This document shows positions 1-6,600 of a stretch of 13,996 nt of DNA, in pieces. The notes beneath the pieces are model-generated. The model was not told the origin of the DNA. It did no database searches and worked only from the letters and a program-made list of their open reading frames with translations. Positions within the stretch are counted from its first letter, which is position 1. Every line of letters begins with the position of its first letter. Source of the DNA: Campylobacteraceae bacterium (GTDB lineage Bacteria > Campylobacterota > Campylobacteria > Campylobacterales > Sulfurospirillaceae); assembly GCA_019162915.1 (NCBI GenBank), contig JAFLKZ010000016.1, positions 1 through 13,996 on the forward strand, read 5' to 3'. Made by a program: the position numbers and the translations under genes.

Positions 1-1019
1 TGTTTACGACGCTTACTATTCCTAGTCTGACTAAGAGTAAGATAAGAATAGGGCACATAGTATTGGATGTGACAGAGCAGTATTATGTCATTTTATCGTG
101 CGGTACAGTATATGATAAGTATACGCCGTATATTAAGACGATGACGGTATGGTTGTTGATAGGTTTGAGTGTTTTACTGGTGGTGATTTTGTTGATGGTT
201 TATTTTATTATCTCTCACTCACTGTTGAATGTGCAGCACGTTATTGATGAGGCACGTTCTATCAAAGTAGAAGACGTTGATAAAAAGATTACTAAAACCC
301 ATATTGCCAAAGAGATAGACAATCTTATTGACACGTTTAACACGCTTCTCCATGAACTTCAATATGCTTATTTGCAAGTCAAACAGTTTGGGCAAAATGC
401 CTCACATGAACTTAAAACACCCCTTACTATCATCAGGGGTGAGATAGAAGTGGGACTCAAAAAAGAGCGCACATCAAGCGAGTATCAACATATTTTAGAG
501 ACTATTCATCATGAAATTACCTCTTTGCAGGATATTATTGAGAAGATTTTATTTTTATCGAGTACTATGAAAGGGCATGTTGATGCTTCTTTTGAGATGG
601 TTTATATTGATGAGATTGTGCAAGAAGCCATAGAAGAGAAAAAGAGCTTTGCCATGACTAAAGACATAGCTTTACATGTAAACGCCTGTGAGCCTCTTAC
701 GACACGTGGAAATGCGGCTTTGCTCAAAATCGCTATTGCCAATATTCTTGATAATGCCATTAAGTATTCCCCCTCACATTCCATGGTAAATATTGCTCTT
801 TTGGATACAACTTTGAGTATTACCAATAGTGGTTTAGGTATCAATGAAGAGGAGTTACCTCACATTTTTGAGCAATTTTATCGGGGAAAAACGGTGAAAA
901 ATATAGCGGGTGTTGGGCTAGGACTTGCTATTGTCAAAACGATTCTTGATTTGCATGGTTTTCGCATGGAAGTTAAAAGTGTTAAGGGAAAAGAGACCAA
1001 AGTAAGCATTTTTTTCTAA
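1..1019 (+). CDS. Sensor histidine kinase, 5' end missing (cut by window edge)
   Basis: This is a membrane sensor kinase that autophosphorylates a histidine and passes the phosphate to a response regulator, which is not in the window. The frame is open from base 3, so the TTG at 63 is internal and the true start lies upstream. Visible in order: the end of a periplasmic sensor region, one transmembrane helix (about bases 147-215), a HAMP-like linker, the H-box ASHELKTPL with the phospho-accepting His codon at 405-407, the N-box NILDNAIKYS, a G1-like GLGIN and the G2 box GVGLGLAIV. The catalytic ATPase domain is complete and ends at the TAA. The layout matches the two-helix CusS/PmrB-like kinases of the HAMP-HisKA-HATPase class. 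The eptA-type gene starts 53 bases downstream on the same strand, so surface or envelope sensing is a reasonable inference. The specific signal cannot be read from the sequence. Confidence 0.93.
   Translation, partial: FTTLTIPSLTKSKIRIGHIVLDVTEQYYVILSCGTVYDKYTPYIKTMTVWLLIGLSVLLVVILLMVYFIISHSLLNVQHVIDEARSIKVEDVDKKITKTHIAKEIDNLIDTFNTLLHELQYAYLQVKQFGQNASHELKTPLTIIRGEIEVGLKKERTSSEYQHILETIHHEITSLQDIIEKILFLSSTMKGHVDASFEMVYIDEIVQEAIEEKKSFAMTKDIALHVNACEPLTTRGNAALLKIAIANILDNAIKYSPSHSMVNIALLDTTLSITNSGLGINEEELPHIFEQFYRGKTVKNIAGVGLGLAIVKTILDLHGFRMEVKSVKGKETKVSIFF
671..682. repeat. Iterated palindrome TTTACATGTAAA, exact copy 1
   Basis: Exact 12-mer inside the left-hand kinase gene, read as Leu-His-Val-Asn. 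It is the only copy in the first 2.9 kb. Confidence 0.85.
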
Positions 1020-1020
1020 A

Positions 1021-1042
1021 TTCATTTCGTATTCATATTCAC
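1021..1042 (+). promoter_or_regulatory. 11-bp direct repeat, candidate OmpR-family response-regulator site
   Basis: TTCATTTCGTA (1021-1031) is followed directly by TTCATATTCAC (1032-1042), so TTCAT recurs with an 11-base period, about one helical turn. Tandem half-sites of this spacing are typical of OmpR/PhoB-type dimers. It sits just upstream of a candidate -10 box for eptA and directly after the stop of the kinase gene. Binding by the partner of that kinase is inferred. Confidence 0.4.
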
Positions 1043-1046
1043 TGGG

Positions 1047-1052
1047 TACAAT
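1047..1052 (+). promoter_or_regulatory. Candidate -10 box for the eptA-type gene
   Basis: TACAAT is one base from the TATAAT consensus. It would start transcription near base 1059, giving a leader of about 14 bases to the ATG at 1073 or 26 to the ATG at 1085. No good -35 box is visible. The direct repeat occupies that place, as expected for an activator-dependent promoter. Confidence 0.4.
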
Positions 1053-1068
1053 AATATTTAAATATTAT
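1051..1068. repeat. 18-bp perfect palindrome ahead of the eptA-type start codon
   Basis: ATAATATTTAAATATTAT reads the same on both strands and ends four bases before the ATG at 1073. It overlaps the predicted transcription start. It could be an operator for a dimeric repressor or simply an AT-rich melting region. It is all A/T, so chance symmetry is not negligible. Confidence 0.5.
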
Positions 1069-1072
1069 AAAA

Positions 1073-2650
1073 ATGGATAATAAAATGGTTAAAAAGTATA
1101 TTTTCACACAGAGTCAACAAATAATCTTTGCAGTATCATTTTTTATAGTGTTACTTTTCAATAAGACATTTTTTTTAAAACTTTTTGATTTTGCATTAGC
1201 TGATAAAAACTATACAGTACTCTTTGGTAGCCCCTTTATTTTAGCTTTACTGCTTATATTTGTTTTAAATGTCCTTCTTTTGCTAACCCACCGATATAGT
1301 TTTCAATGGGTAATCGCAACACTTTTGATAATATCCTCCCTTAGTAGCTACTTTATAGACTCTTTTGGAACCATCATTGATAAAAATATGCTCAATAATA
1401 TGGCTCAAACCGATGTAGCTGAAGTGTTTGATTTGGTAACCCCCAAACTTCTTATGTATCTTTTGATTGGGGGTGCTATTCCTATTTTTCTATTACAACG
1501 TTATCGTATTAACTTTGGAAGCTATAAAGTCGAAGTGGCTCAAAAATTGGTGATGGCTATGGTTTCTTTTATGTTGATTGCGGGAACATACATGGTGATA
1601 GGCAAGTCGTATAGTTCTTTTTTTAGAAATCATAGTGAACTTAAAATGTATCTCAACCCTTCCTATCCTATCGCTTCATTTGCTAAATTTGTGGCGATAA
1701 AGGTTAAAGGAAAAAGAGTTTTAACGCCTATTGCACTCGATGCCCACAAAAGTGTTAATGATAAAAAGCAACTGGTGATATTGATTGTAGGAGAGACTGC
1801 ACGGGCGCAAAATTTTTCACTTAATGGCTATGATGTTCCCACCAATCCTTTACTGCAATCACGTCATGACATTGTGAATTTTTCAAATTTTTATTCATGT
1901 GGCACGGCAACAGCAGTTTCAGTACCGTGTATGTTCTCAAAATTTTCACGCTCTCAGTTTGATGATGACAAAATTTACTATGAAAACTTAGTTGATGTGC
2001 TCCAAAAAGTTAACACACGTGTCATTTGGAGAGATAATAACTCTGGAGGGACAAAGGGCATTGCAGATAGAGTGAAAAATGTTAAAAATCTTGGAGGAAA
2101 AACATTTGATGAGGTGATGCTTGAAGGTATGCAAAGTAGCATTGATGAAGAGCATAAAGATACTTTCATCGTTTTGCATCAAGAGGGAAGTCATGGTCCT
2201 ACCTACTATAAGCGTTATCCTGATGCTTTCAAAAAATTTACGCCAACATGCGATACCCAAGATCTTGAAAAATGCTCACAAGAAGAAATCGTCAATACCT
2301 ATAATAATACGATTTTATATACTGATTTTGTCATCAATGAAGCCATAAAACTTTTAGAAAAGAATGAAGCACAGTACCAAACCACACTTTTTTATGTTTC
2401 AGATCATGGTGAATCACTCGGTGAAAATGGTGTTTACTTGCATGGTTTGCCTTATTTTATAGCACCTGATGCGCAAAAACATGTCCCTGCACTTTTCTAT
2501 TTTGGAAAAGAAAATCAAGTAAAGATGCACCATCTTGCGGCTAAAAAAGCAGAGCCTTTTTCACACGATAATTTATTTCATACCATGATAGGTATTTTTG
2601 GAATTCAAACAAGTGATTATGATGCAAAACTCGATATGTTAAAGCTATAA
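1073..2650 (+). CDS. eptA: Phosphoethanolamine transferase, EptA/EptC family
   Basis: This is an inner-membrane enzyme that moves phosphoethanolamine from phosphatidylethanolamine to lipid A, and in some Campylobacterota also to the flagellar rod protein. The 525-residue protein has about five hydrophobic N-terminal segments (residues 15-180), then a periplasmic alkaline-phosphatase/sulfatase-fold domain. VGETARAQ carries the expected nucleophile Thr242 with metal ligand Glu241. GSHGP (His374) and SDHGES (Asp444, His445) supply the other metal and substrate residues. Periplasmic cysteines (276, 286, 393, 401) fit the disulfides known in this family. Length is normal. The ATG at 1073 has no Shine-Dalgarno; the ATG at 1085 has GGA six bases upstream and may be the real start, losing four residues. 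The gene follows a sensor kinase and overlaps the end of the convergent ArsS-type gene by six bases. It holds no TACATGTA motif. Membership is firm; the exact acceptor is unknown. Confidence 0.93.
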   Translation: MDNKMVKKYIFTQSQQIIFAVSFFIVLLFNKTFFLKLFDFALADKNYTVLFGSPFILALLLIFVLNVLLLLTHRYSFQWVIATLLIISSLSSYFIDSFGTIIDKNMLNNMAQTDVAEVFDLVTPKLLMYLLIGGAIPIFLLQRYRINFGSYKVEVAQKLVMAMVSFMLIAGTYMVIGKSYSSFFRNHSELKMYLNPSYPIASFAKFVAIKVKGKRVLTPIALDAHKSVNDKKQLVILIVGETARAQNFSLNGYDVPTNPLLQSRHDIVNFSNFYSCGTATAVSVPCMFSKFSRSQFDDDKIYYENLVDVLQKVNTRVIWRDNNSGGTKGIADRVKNVKNLGGKTFDEVMLEGMQSSIDEEHKDTFIVLHQEGSHGPTYYKRYPDAFKKFTPTCDTQDLEKCSQEEIVNTYNNTILYTDFVINEAIKLLEKNEAQYQTTLFYVSDHGESLGENGVYLHGLPYFIAPDAQKHVPALFYFGKENQVKMHHLAAKKAEPFSHDNLFHTMIGIFGIQTSDYDAKLDMLKL

Positions 2651-3874
2651 CTTAATTACAAAGTGATTCATGTCGCCTTTTCTTTGGTAGTCTATTTTCA
2701 TTCCGTGAAGTCTGATAACATGCCATGTGATAAAAAGTCCAAAGCCCAATCCTCTGAAACTTTTTTGTTTTTTACCCTCTAAAAAGTAAGGTTCGCCATA
2801 GCGTTCAAGGGGAAATTCTAAAGGGTTTCCTTTGTTGGAAACGGTAATAGTTTTGGTGTCATTCGTAATGCTAACGTGCGCATCACTAGCATAGTTGATG
2901 CCATTGTCTAAAAGATTTTTAAGGACTACTCCAAAAAGTTCAAAGTCTACATGTAAACTTATCGGTGTGAGATGAACGGTGATATGTTCTTTTTTATCCT
3001 CTAAGATATCGAGTGCAAAATCTACGAGGTCTTCGATATTGTAGTTTTGCATATCTAGTTTTAGTTCATCAGCACTGAGCTTTTCGATACGTGAAAACTC
3101 TTCAAGTAGCACTTCTTGGCGTTTAAAAACATTTTGCAGTATCGATGTATAAGTGGCATCTTCAATCATCTCAGAGGCAAGTTTCCCTTTTGTGATAGGA
3201 GTTTTAAGTTCGTGCATGATGTTGCGTAAAAAGAGTTGTCGTGAATCTCGAAGTGATTTTATCTTTTTAACAGCACTATCAAATTCATTAGCAAGGGCAG
3301 CTATTTCATCTTTTTTGCCACTGGTACATTCTATGTCATAGTTTCCATCTGCAAAAAGCTTTATCTTTTTACGGAGCGTTTTAAGTGGTAATATACTTTT
3401 AATGGTACCAATATAGAGAAATATCATAAAAGAAAATGTCAAAATAGGAAAGAGAATTCGTGGAAACAACTCTTTTTTATAAGGTGTCTGAAGTACCAAA
3501 GTCTCGCTCTCTCTATTTTGTAGTATGGCATAAATGCTCGCCCCATCATAAACAGTATAAAATCCAAATTTAAATCGCTCTTCCATGTGTCTCATAGGAA
3601 ATGGTTTAGGTGGTTTTGGGAGTAATAAAATTTTTTCTTTTTGCTCTTTATCTTCGATAAGGTTAAATCCCATCTCTTCAAGTTTCTCAAAATCAAGTTT
3701 TTTCTTTCCATTGTCAAATGCGGAACGAATAGCAACATGAGAATAATCTTGCATACTTTTGATGTTGTTTTCTCTCTCGTGGCTTGCAAGTGAAATAAAA
3801 ACAGCACCAATACCCAAAAGAGCAAGTGCAAAAATAAGTGAAATTTTTGCGATGATAGAGTGGTGCCAACTCAT
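2645..3874 (-). CDS. ArsS-family sensor histidine kinase
   Basis: This is a membrane sensor kinase of 409 residues, resembling ArsS of Helicobacter pylori (acid response) and CprS of Campylobacter. Transmembrane helix 1 (about 9-29) and helix 2 (about 138-158) flank a short periplasmic domain of about 105 residues. A HAMP-like segment follows, then the H-box IMHELKTPITKGK with His221, the N-box NLLDNGINYA and the glycine box GLGFGLFITW. The ELKTPITKGK form of the H-box is characteristic of the ArsS group. The periplasmic part contains His96 in MRHMEERF; a periplasmic histidine is reported as important for pH sensing in H. pylori ArsS, but equivalence here is inferred. Its ATG overlaps the stop of the regulator gene (ATGA, 3871-3874), so the pair is translationally coupled. 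The start has no strong Shine-Dalgarno of its own. Convergent with the eptA-type gene. Confidence 0.93.
   Translation of the reverse strand: MSWHHSIIAKISLIFALALLGIGAVFISLASHERENNIKSMQDYSHVAIRSAFDNGKKKLDFEKLEEMGFNLIEDKEQKEKILLLPKPPKPFPMRHMEERFKFGFYTVYDGASIYAILQNRESETLVLQTPYKKELFPRILFPILTFSFMIFLYIGTIKSILPLKTLRKKIKLFADGNYDIECTSGKKDEIAALANEFDSAVKKIKSLRDSRQLFLRNIMHELKTPITKGKLASEMIEDATYTSILQNVFKRQEVLLEEFSRIEKLSADELKLDMQNYNIEDLVDFALDILEDKKEHITVHLTPISLHVDFELFGVVLKNLLDNGINYASDAHVSITNDTKTITVSNKGNPLEFPLERYGEPYFLEGKKQKSFRGLGFGLFITWHVIRLHGMKIDYQRKGDMNHFVIKL
2946..2957. repeat. Iterated palindrome, one mismatch (TCTACATGTAAA)
   Basis: The 8-base core TACATGTA is intact. It lies in the ArsS-type kinase gene and is read there as Leu-His-Val-Asp. 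Confidence 0.75.
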
Positions 3875-4551
3875 GCTTGTAGCCTATATCCGATGCCTCG
3901 CACCGAATGAATAAAATAAGGCTCTTTTGAACTTTCTCCTAGTTTTGTGCGGATTCTGCTGATGAGTACGTCTAAACTTCTACTTTCATTTTCATCATTG
4001 AGAGAGAGTGCATTGTTGATAAGTTCGGCTCTTGAAACCACACAATTATTTTTTCGAATCAAATGGGATAACACTTCATACTCTGCAAGCGTGAGGGAGA
4101 GCGGTACTTCTTCAAAGAGAATGGTATGGCTCTCTTCTTTAAAGATAAGTTTACATGTAGAGGGCTCTTCATTGATTTGATAGCTTTTTTTGTAGCGTCT
4201 AAGAACGCTCATAATTCTCGCATAAAGCTCTTTAGGTTCGTAGGGTTTTGGGAGATAGTCATCAGCTCCTAGTTCTAGTCCGATGATTTTATCTTCCAAA
4301 TCACTGCGAGCCGAAGAGATGATGATGGGAATATCATTTTTAGCTCTTACTTCTTTACAAATTTCTAGTCCATCCATTCCTGGCAAAGAAAGGTCAAGTA
4401 TCAATAGGTCATATTTTTTAAGATTTAAAGCACTGAGGCCAAGGTAAGGGTCATCAAAGTTAGTGACGGTAATGTTATAGCGTTTGAGAAAATCGCACAG
4501 TATTTGGGCTAATTCTATATCATCTTCTATCATTAAAATGTTTGGTTGCAT
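3871..4551 (-). CDS. OmpR/PhoB-family response regulator, partner of the ArsS-type kinase
   Basis: This is a cytoplasmic DNA-binding response regulator of 226 residues. The receiver domain (about 4-117) has the acidic pair Asp10/Asp11, phospho-acceptor Asp53 in LILDLSLPGMDG, a Ser pair (79/80) at the switch position usually held by Thr/Ser, and Lys102 in LPKPYEP. The C-terminal winged helix (about 130-226) carries TLAEYEVLSHLI, the recognition-helix region RSLDVLISRIRTKLG and the closing SVRGIGYRL. These are diagnostic of the OmpR class. It is the expected partner of the overlapping kinase gene and resembles H. pylori ArsR (unrelated to the arsenic repressor) and Campylobacter CprR. CAGGGATAAGACA before the ATG provides a weak ribosome site (AGGG, nine bases upstream). 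The 38-base gap to the PAS gene contains an AT-rich TATATAAC that might be an internal -10. Confidence 0.94.
   Translation of the reverse strand: MQPNILMIEDDIELAQILCDFLKRYNITVTNFDDPYLGLSALNLKKYDLLILDLSLPGMDGLEICKEVRAKNDIPIIISSARSDLEDKIIGLELGADDYLPKPYEPKELYARIMSVLRRYKKSYQINEEPSTCKLIFKEESHTILFEEVPLSLTLAEYEVLSHLIRKNNCVVSRAELINNALSLNDENESRSLDVLISRIRTKLGESSKEPYFIHSVRGIGYRLQA
4150..4161. repeat. Iterated palindrome, one mismatch (TTTACATGTAGA)
   Basis: Core intact, in the OmpR-family regulator gene between receiver and DNA-binding domains. It is used in another frame here and read as Thr-Cys-Lys. Confidence 0.75.
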
Positions 4552-4589
4552 TGTCTTATCCCTGTGCGTTATATAGCGAAATCATACCG

Positions 4590-5750
4590 TTACTTTGAGA
4601 ATGGTTTGTTAATCATCATGCCAAAGCCACAAAGATATTTTTCACCTTCTGCATTTTCAATGGGAAATTTATATACTTTCCAAAGTTTTGTATCTCCTTC
4701 TTCAGTGGGAAGCATGATTTCATGTTCTATGACACCTTCATACAAGGCAATGCGGTCAGTTTTTTCAATTTCATCAGCACTCGTGGCATCAAATAATTCA
4801 TGGGCATTTTTATTTTGCCATGTTTGAAAGCCGATATATTTTTGATAAACATTATTCATATAAAGATATTTTCCTTGTAAATCTTTGATAAAGGCGATAG
4901 TAGGAAGATGGGATACAAAAGAGGCAAAAAGGTCTTGATATTGGTGGTGTTCTTCTTCATTTTTCTTTCTCTCACTGATATCTCGAATTGTTCCTACCAT
5001 TCTTCGTGCTTTATTGTTTTTGCCAATAATAATTTTACCACGTACCGCAATCCATCGCAAAGGTTGTGAATCTCTAATACGATGCTCAGCAAAAAAAAGT
5101 TCATTTTTTTCATCAAGATGAATTTTAAGTTTTTCATTGAGTGTTGCCATATCTTTAGGATGTACTAGATTAAGCCAAGATGCCAGACTATTAGGGGATT
5201 CTTGCGGCTCATATCCCATGATACTTTTCCATCTTGGAGAGTAAAAAAATGTATCGTTGCTCATATCCCAATCCCACAGTCCATCACCCGAACCCTCAAG
5301 CGCTAACTCCAGTCTTTGTTTTTGGGCGAGGAGGAGTTCTTTACTTTTTTGAAGAGAACTGATATCTAAAATAGCACCTGTAAAACCAAATATTTTGTGA
5401 TGCTTATCAAGCAGTGGTGAGAGGTAAACCGTAGAATTTTTTTTAATTCCATTATCATAAGTGAGTGTAAGGGTATGCTCGCCATTTTTAGCAAGAAGGT
5501 CTAGTTCTTCAAATACCTCTTTGTTCATATCCCCAAAAGAATGATGAAACGCTTTGTTTCCACTTTGTCCCGCATTTTTCTTTTTTTTATAAAAAATAGG
5601 GAGTGGAAGAGTGTCATAGATATTTTCAAAGAGTGATGAGGTGAGTTGAAGTGTTTTAATTTCTCTTTTTTGTTTATTCCAAAGTATCCATAATAAAAAA
5701 CTTGTAGAGGCTAAAAAAGTTATGCAAAGAAGTAGTATCATCACCAACAT
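4590..5750 (-). CDS. Membrane-anchored protein with three PAS domains and no output domain
   Basis: The 386-residue protein starts with a hydrophobic helix (residues 2-23) followed by a basic stretch, so the bulk is probably cytoplasmic. Three PAS/PAC-like units follow: a weak one (about 36-132), a clear PAS_3-type unit (about 143-260, with GLWDWDMSNDTF, PRWKSIMGY, VHPKD and GTIRDISERKK) and a third (about 270-380, with DLFASFVSHLPTIAFIKD). Such sensor arrays normally feed a histidine kinase, GGDEF, EAL or chemotaxis domain. Here translation stops at TAA straight after the third PAS, with no remnant of an output domain in the 38 bases before the next gene. It may act by protein contact, perhaps on the neighbouring two-component pair, or be a truncated receptor. 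AAGGG about eight bases before the ATG supports the start. Ligand unknown. Confidence 0.85.
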   Translation of the reverse strand: MLVMILLLCITFLASTSFLLWILWNKQKREIKTLQLTSSLFENIYDTLPLPIFYKKKKNAGQSGNKAFHHSFGDMNKEVFEELDLLAKNGEHTLTLTYDNGIKKNSTVYLSPLLDKHHKIFGFTGAILDISSLQKSKELLLAQKQRLELALEGSGDGLWDWDMSNDTFFYSPRWKSIMGYEPQESPNSLASWLNLVHPKDMATLNEKLKIHLDEKNELFFAEHRIRDSQPLRWIAVRGKIIIGKNNKARRMVGTIRDISERKKNEEEHHQYQDLFASFVSHLPTIAFIKDLQGKYLYMNNVYQKYIGFQTWQNKNAHELFDATSADEIEKTDRIALYEGVIEHEIMLPTEEGDTKLWKVYKFPIENAEGEKYLCGFGMMINKPFSK

Positions 5751-5772
5751 GGAAAACCCTTTGGATGAGATG

Positions 5773-5799
5773 TCGCCTCATAAATCTTTTATGAGGCGA
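5773..5799 (-). other. 12-bp perfect hairpin between the DsbC-like and PAS genes
   Basis: TCGCCTCATAAA (5773-5784) pairs exactly with TTTATGAGGCGA (5788-5799) around a three-base loop. It lies between the stop of the DsbC-like gene and the start of the PAS gene. Neither strand has a run of T after the stem, so it is not a standard intrinsic terminator. It could be a 3'-end stabiliser, a processing site or a factor-dependent stop that lowers expression of the downstream genes. Confidence 0.7.
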
Positions 5800-5808
5800 G
5801 GAGAAAGA

Positions 5809-6528
5809 CTATTTTAAAAGCTCTTTTTCGCGAACGACAAAAGGAACACCTTTGATGCCAGTTTCAAAATATTTTAGTTTTAAATCTTCCATTTTTTTAA
5901 CGTCTTGGTCACTAATTTTTTGTGTTAGCACAACATTTTCATCAAAATATTTTCTCAAAATAACAATTTTTTCAGCATCTGTTTTTACTTTTTCAGTTTC
6001 ACGGTAAATAATGAAAGCTTTTTCCAAAGAACTTCGCTCATGAACAGGTGCAAAAATAAGTTTGACGTTATTGGTGGTAAGTCTTTGTTCAATTTTTGCT
6101 AGTTCTTGTCTACAATAAGGACATTCTGGGTCAGTTAAAACAACGAGCGTTTCTTTTTTCGGATCATTTCCTAAAGAGACAATATTTTTTTTATCCTCTT
6201 TTTTATAGACAGCAGACATCTTTTTTTGAAGCTCTACATTTTCCATCATATCTTTGATACTTCCGCCTTGTTTGATGCTAATGACATCAGGGAAGATTAA
6301 GTCATCTTTTGTGAAGATGCTCAGTTTTTGAGCTCTTGCACCATCAGTTAAATTTAAGGTTACAAAATCCATACCCGCAATACCCTCAACGCTTTTACGA
6401 GAAAGTACTTCAATCGTTATATTTGGGACTTGGATGGTAGATTTGAAGTGTTCAATAATTTGTGCATCAGTTGCTGCAAATACAGAAGTGTACAGCAAAG
6501 AAGCAACCCATAAAATATGTTTTTTCAT
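5809..6528 (-). CDS. Periplasmic DsbC/DsbG-like thiol:disulfide protein
   Basis: This is a secreted thioredoxin-fold protein that probably isomerises or reduces disulfides in the periplasm. The 239-residue product begins with a signal peptide (MKKHILWVASLLYTSVFA, cleavage probably after VFA at about residue 18). An N-terminal region (20-115) resembles the DsbC dimerisation part. The thioredoxin domain contains DPECPYCRQ, with Cys136 and Cys139 as the only cysteines of the mature chain, and the cis-proline loop GVPF (Pro229). CPYC is one residue away from the CGYC of E. coli DsbC. AAGGAAAA sits upstream of the ATG. From memory, C. jejuni has a similar gene beside selB, so its position near selAB here may be conserved, although a GGDEF/EAL gene and a small gene intervene. 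First gene of a possible operon running to the ArsS-type kinase. Confidence 0.88.
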   Translation of the reverse strand: MKKHILWVASLLYTSVFAATDAQIIEHFKSTIQVPNITIEVLSRKSVEGIAGMDFVTLNLTDGARAQKLSIFTKDDLIFPDVISIKQGGSIKDMMENVELQKKMSAVYKKEDKKNIVSLGNDPKKETLVVLTDPECPYCRQELAKIEQRLTTNNVKLIFAPVHERSSLEKAFIIYRETEKVKTDAEKIVILRKYFDENVVLTQKISDQDVKKMEDLKLKYFETGIKGVPFVVREKELLK

Positions 6529-6541
6529 TCGTTTTCCTTGT

Positions 6542-6564
6542 TATAATATAATGTATTATACAAT
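6542..6564. promoter_or_regulatory. Overlapping divergent -10 boxes
   Basis: TATAAT occurs on the + strand at 6542-6547 and on the - strand at 6560-6555. The two boxes form a 7-bp inverted repeat (TATAATA, 5-base spacer, TATTATA). The - strand box would start the DsbC-like mRNA near 6548, with a leader of about 20 bases. The + strand box, or TACAAT at 6559-6564, would serve the small gene at 6601. The placement suggests that only one direction can be initiated at a time. Confidence 0.5.
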
Positions 6565-6600
6565 ACCTTTGGTAATAAATTGTAAATAAAAGAGAAAAGT

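Noticed and set aside
602..844. Minus-strand frame inside the left-hand kinase gene
   Set aside because: It lies wholly opposite a well-supported kinase domain and has no recognisable domain or ribosome site. Other frames opposite or across eptA, selA, selB and the EAL gene were dropped for the same reason.
63..1019. A complete kinase gene starting with TTG at 63
   Set aside because: The same frame is open without a stop back to base 3, and a sensor kinase of this type needs an N-terminal membrane helix that would lie further left. The gene is cut by the window edge.
5581..5588. Run of eight T in the PAS gene as a phase-variable tract
   Set aside because: Phase variation in this phylum mostly uses longer G/C tracts. 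This run simply encodes lysines and the frame is intact.
5773..5799. Intrinsic terminator
   Set aside because: The hairpin is perfect but no T-run follows it on either strand, so it is listed as a structure of uncertain function.
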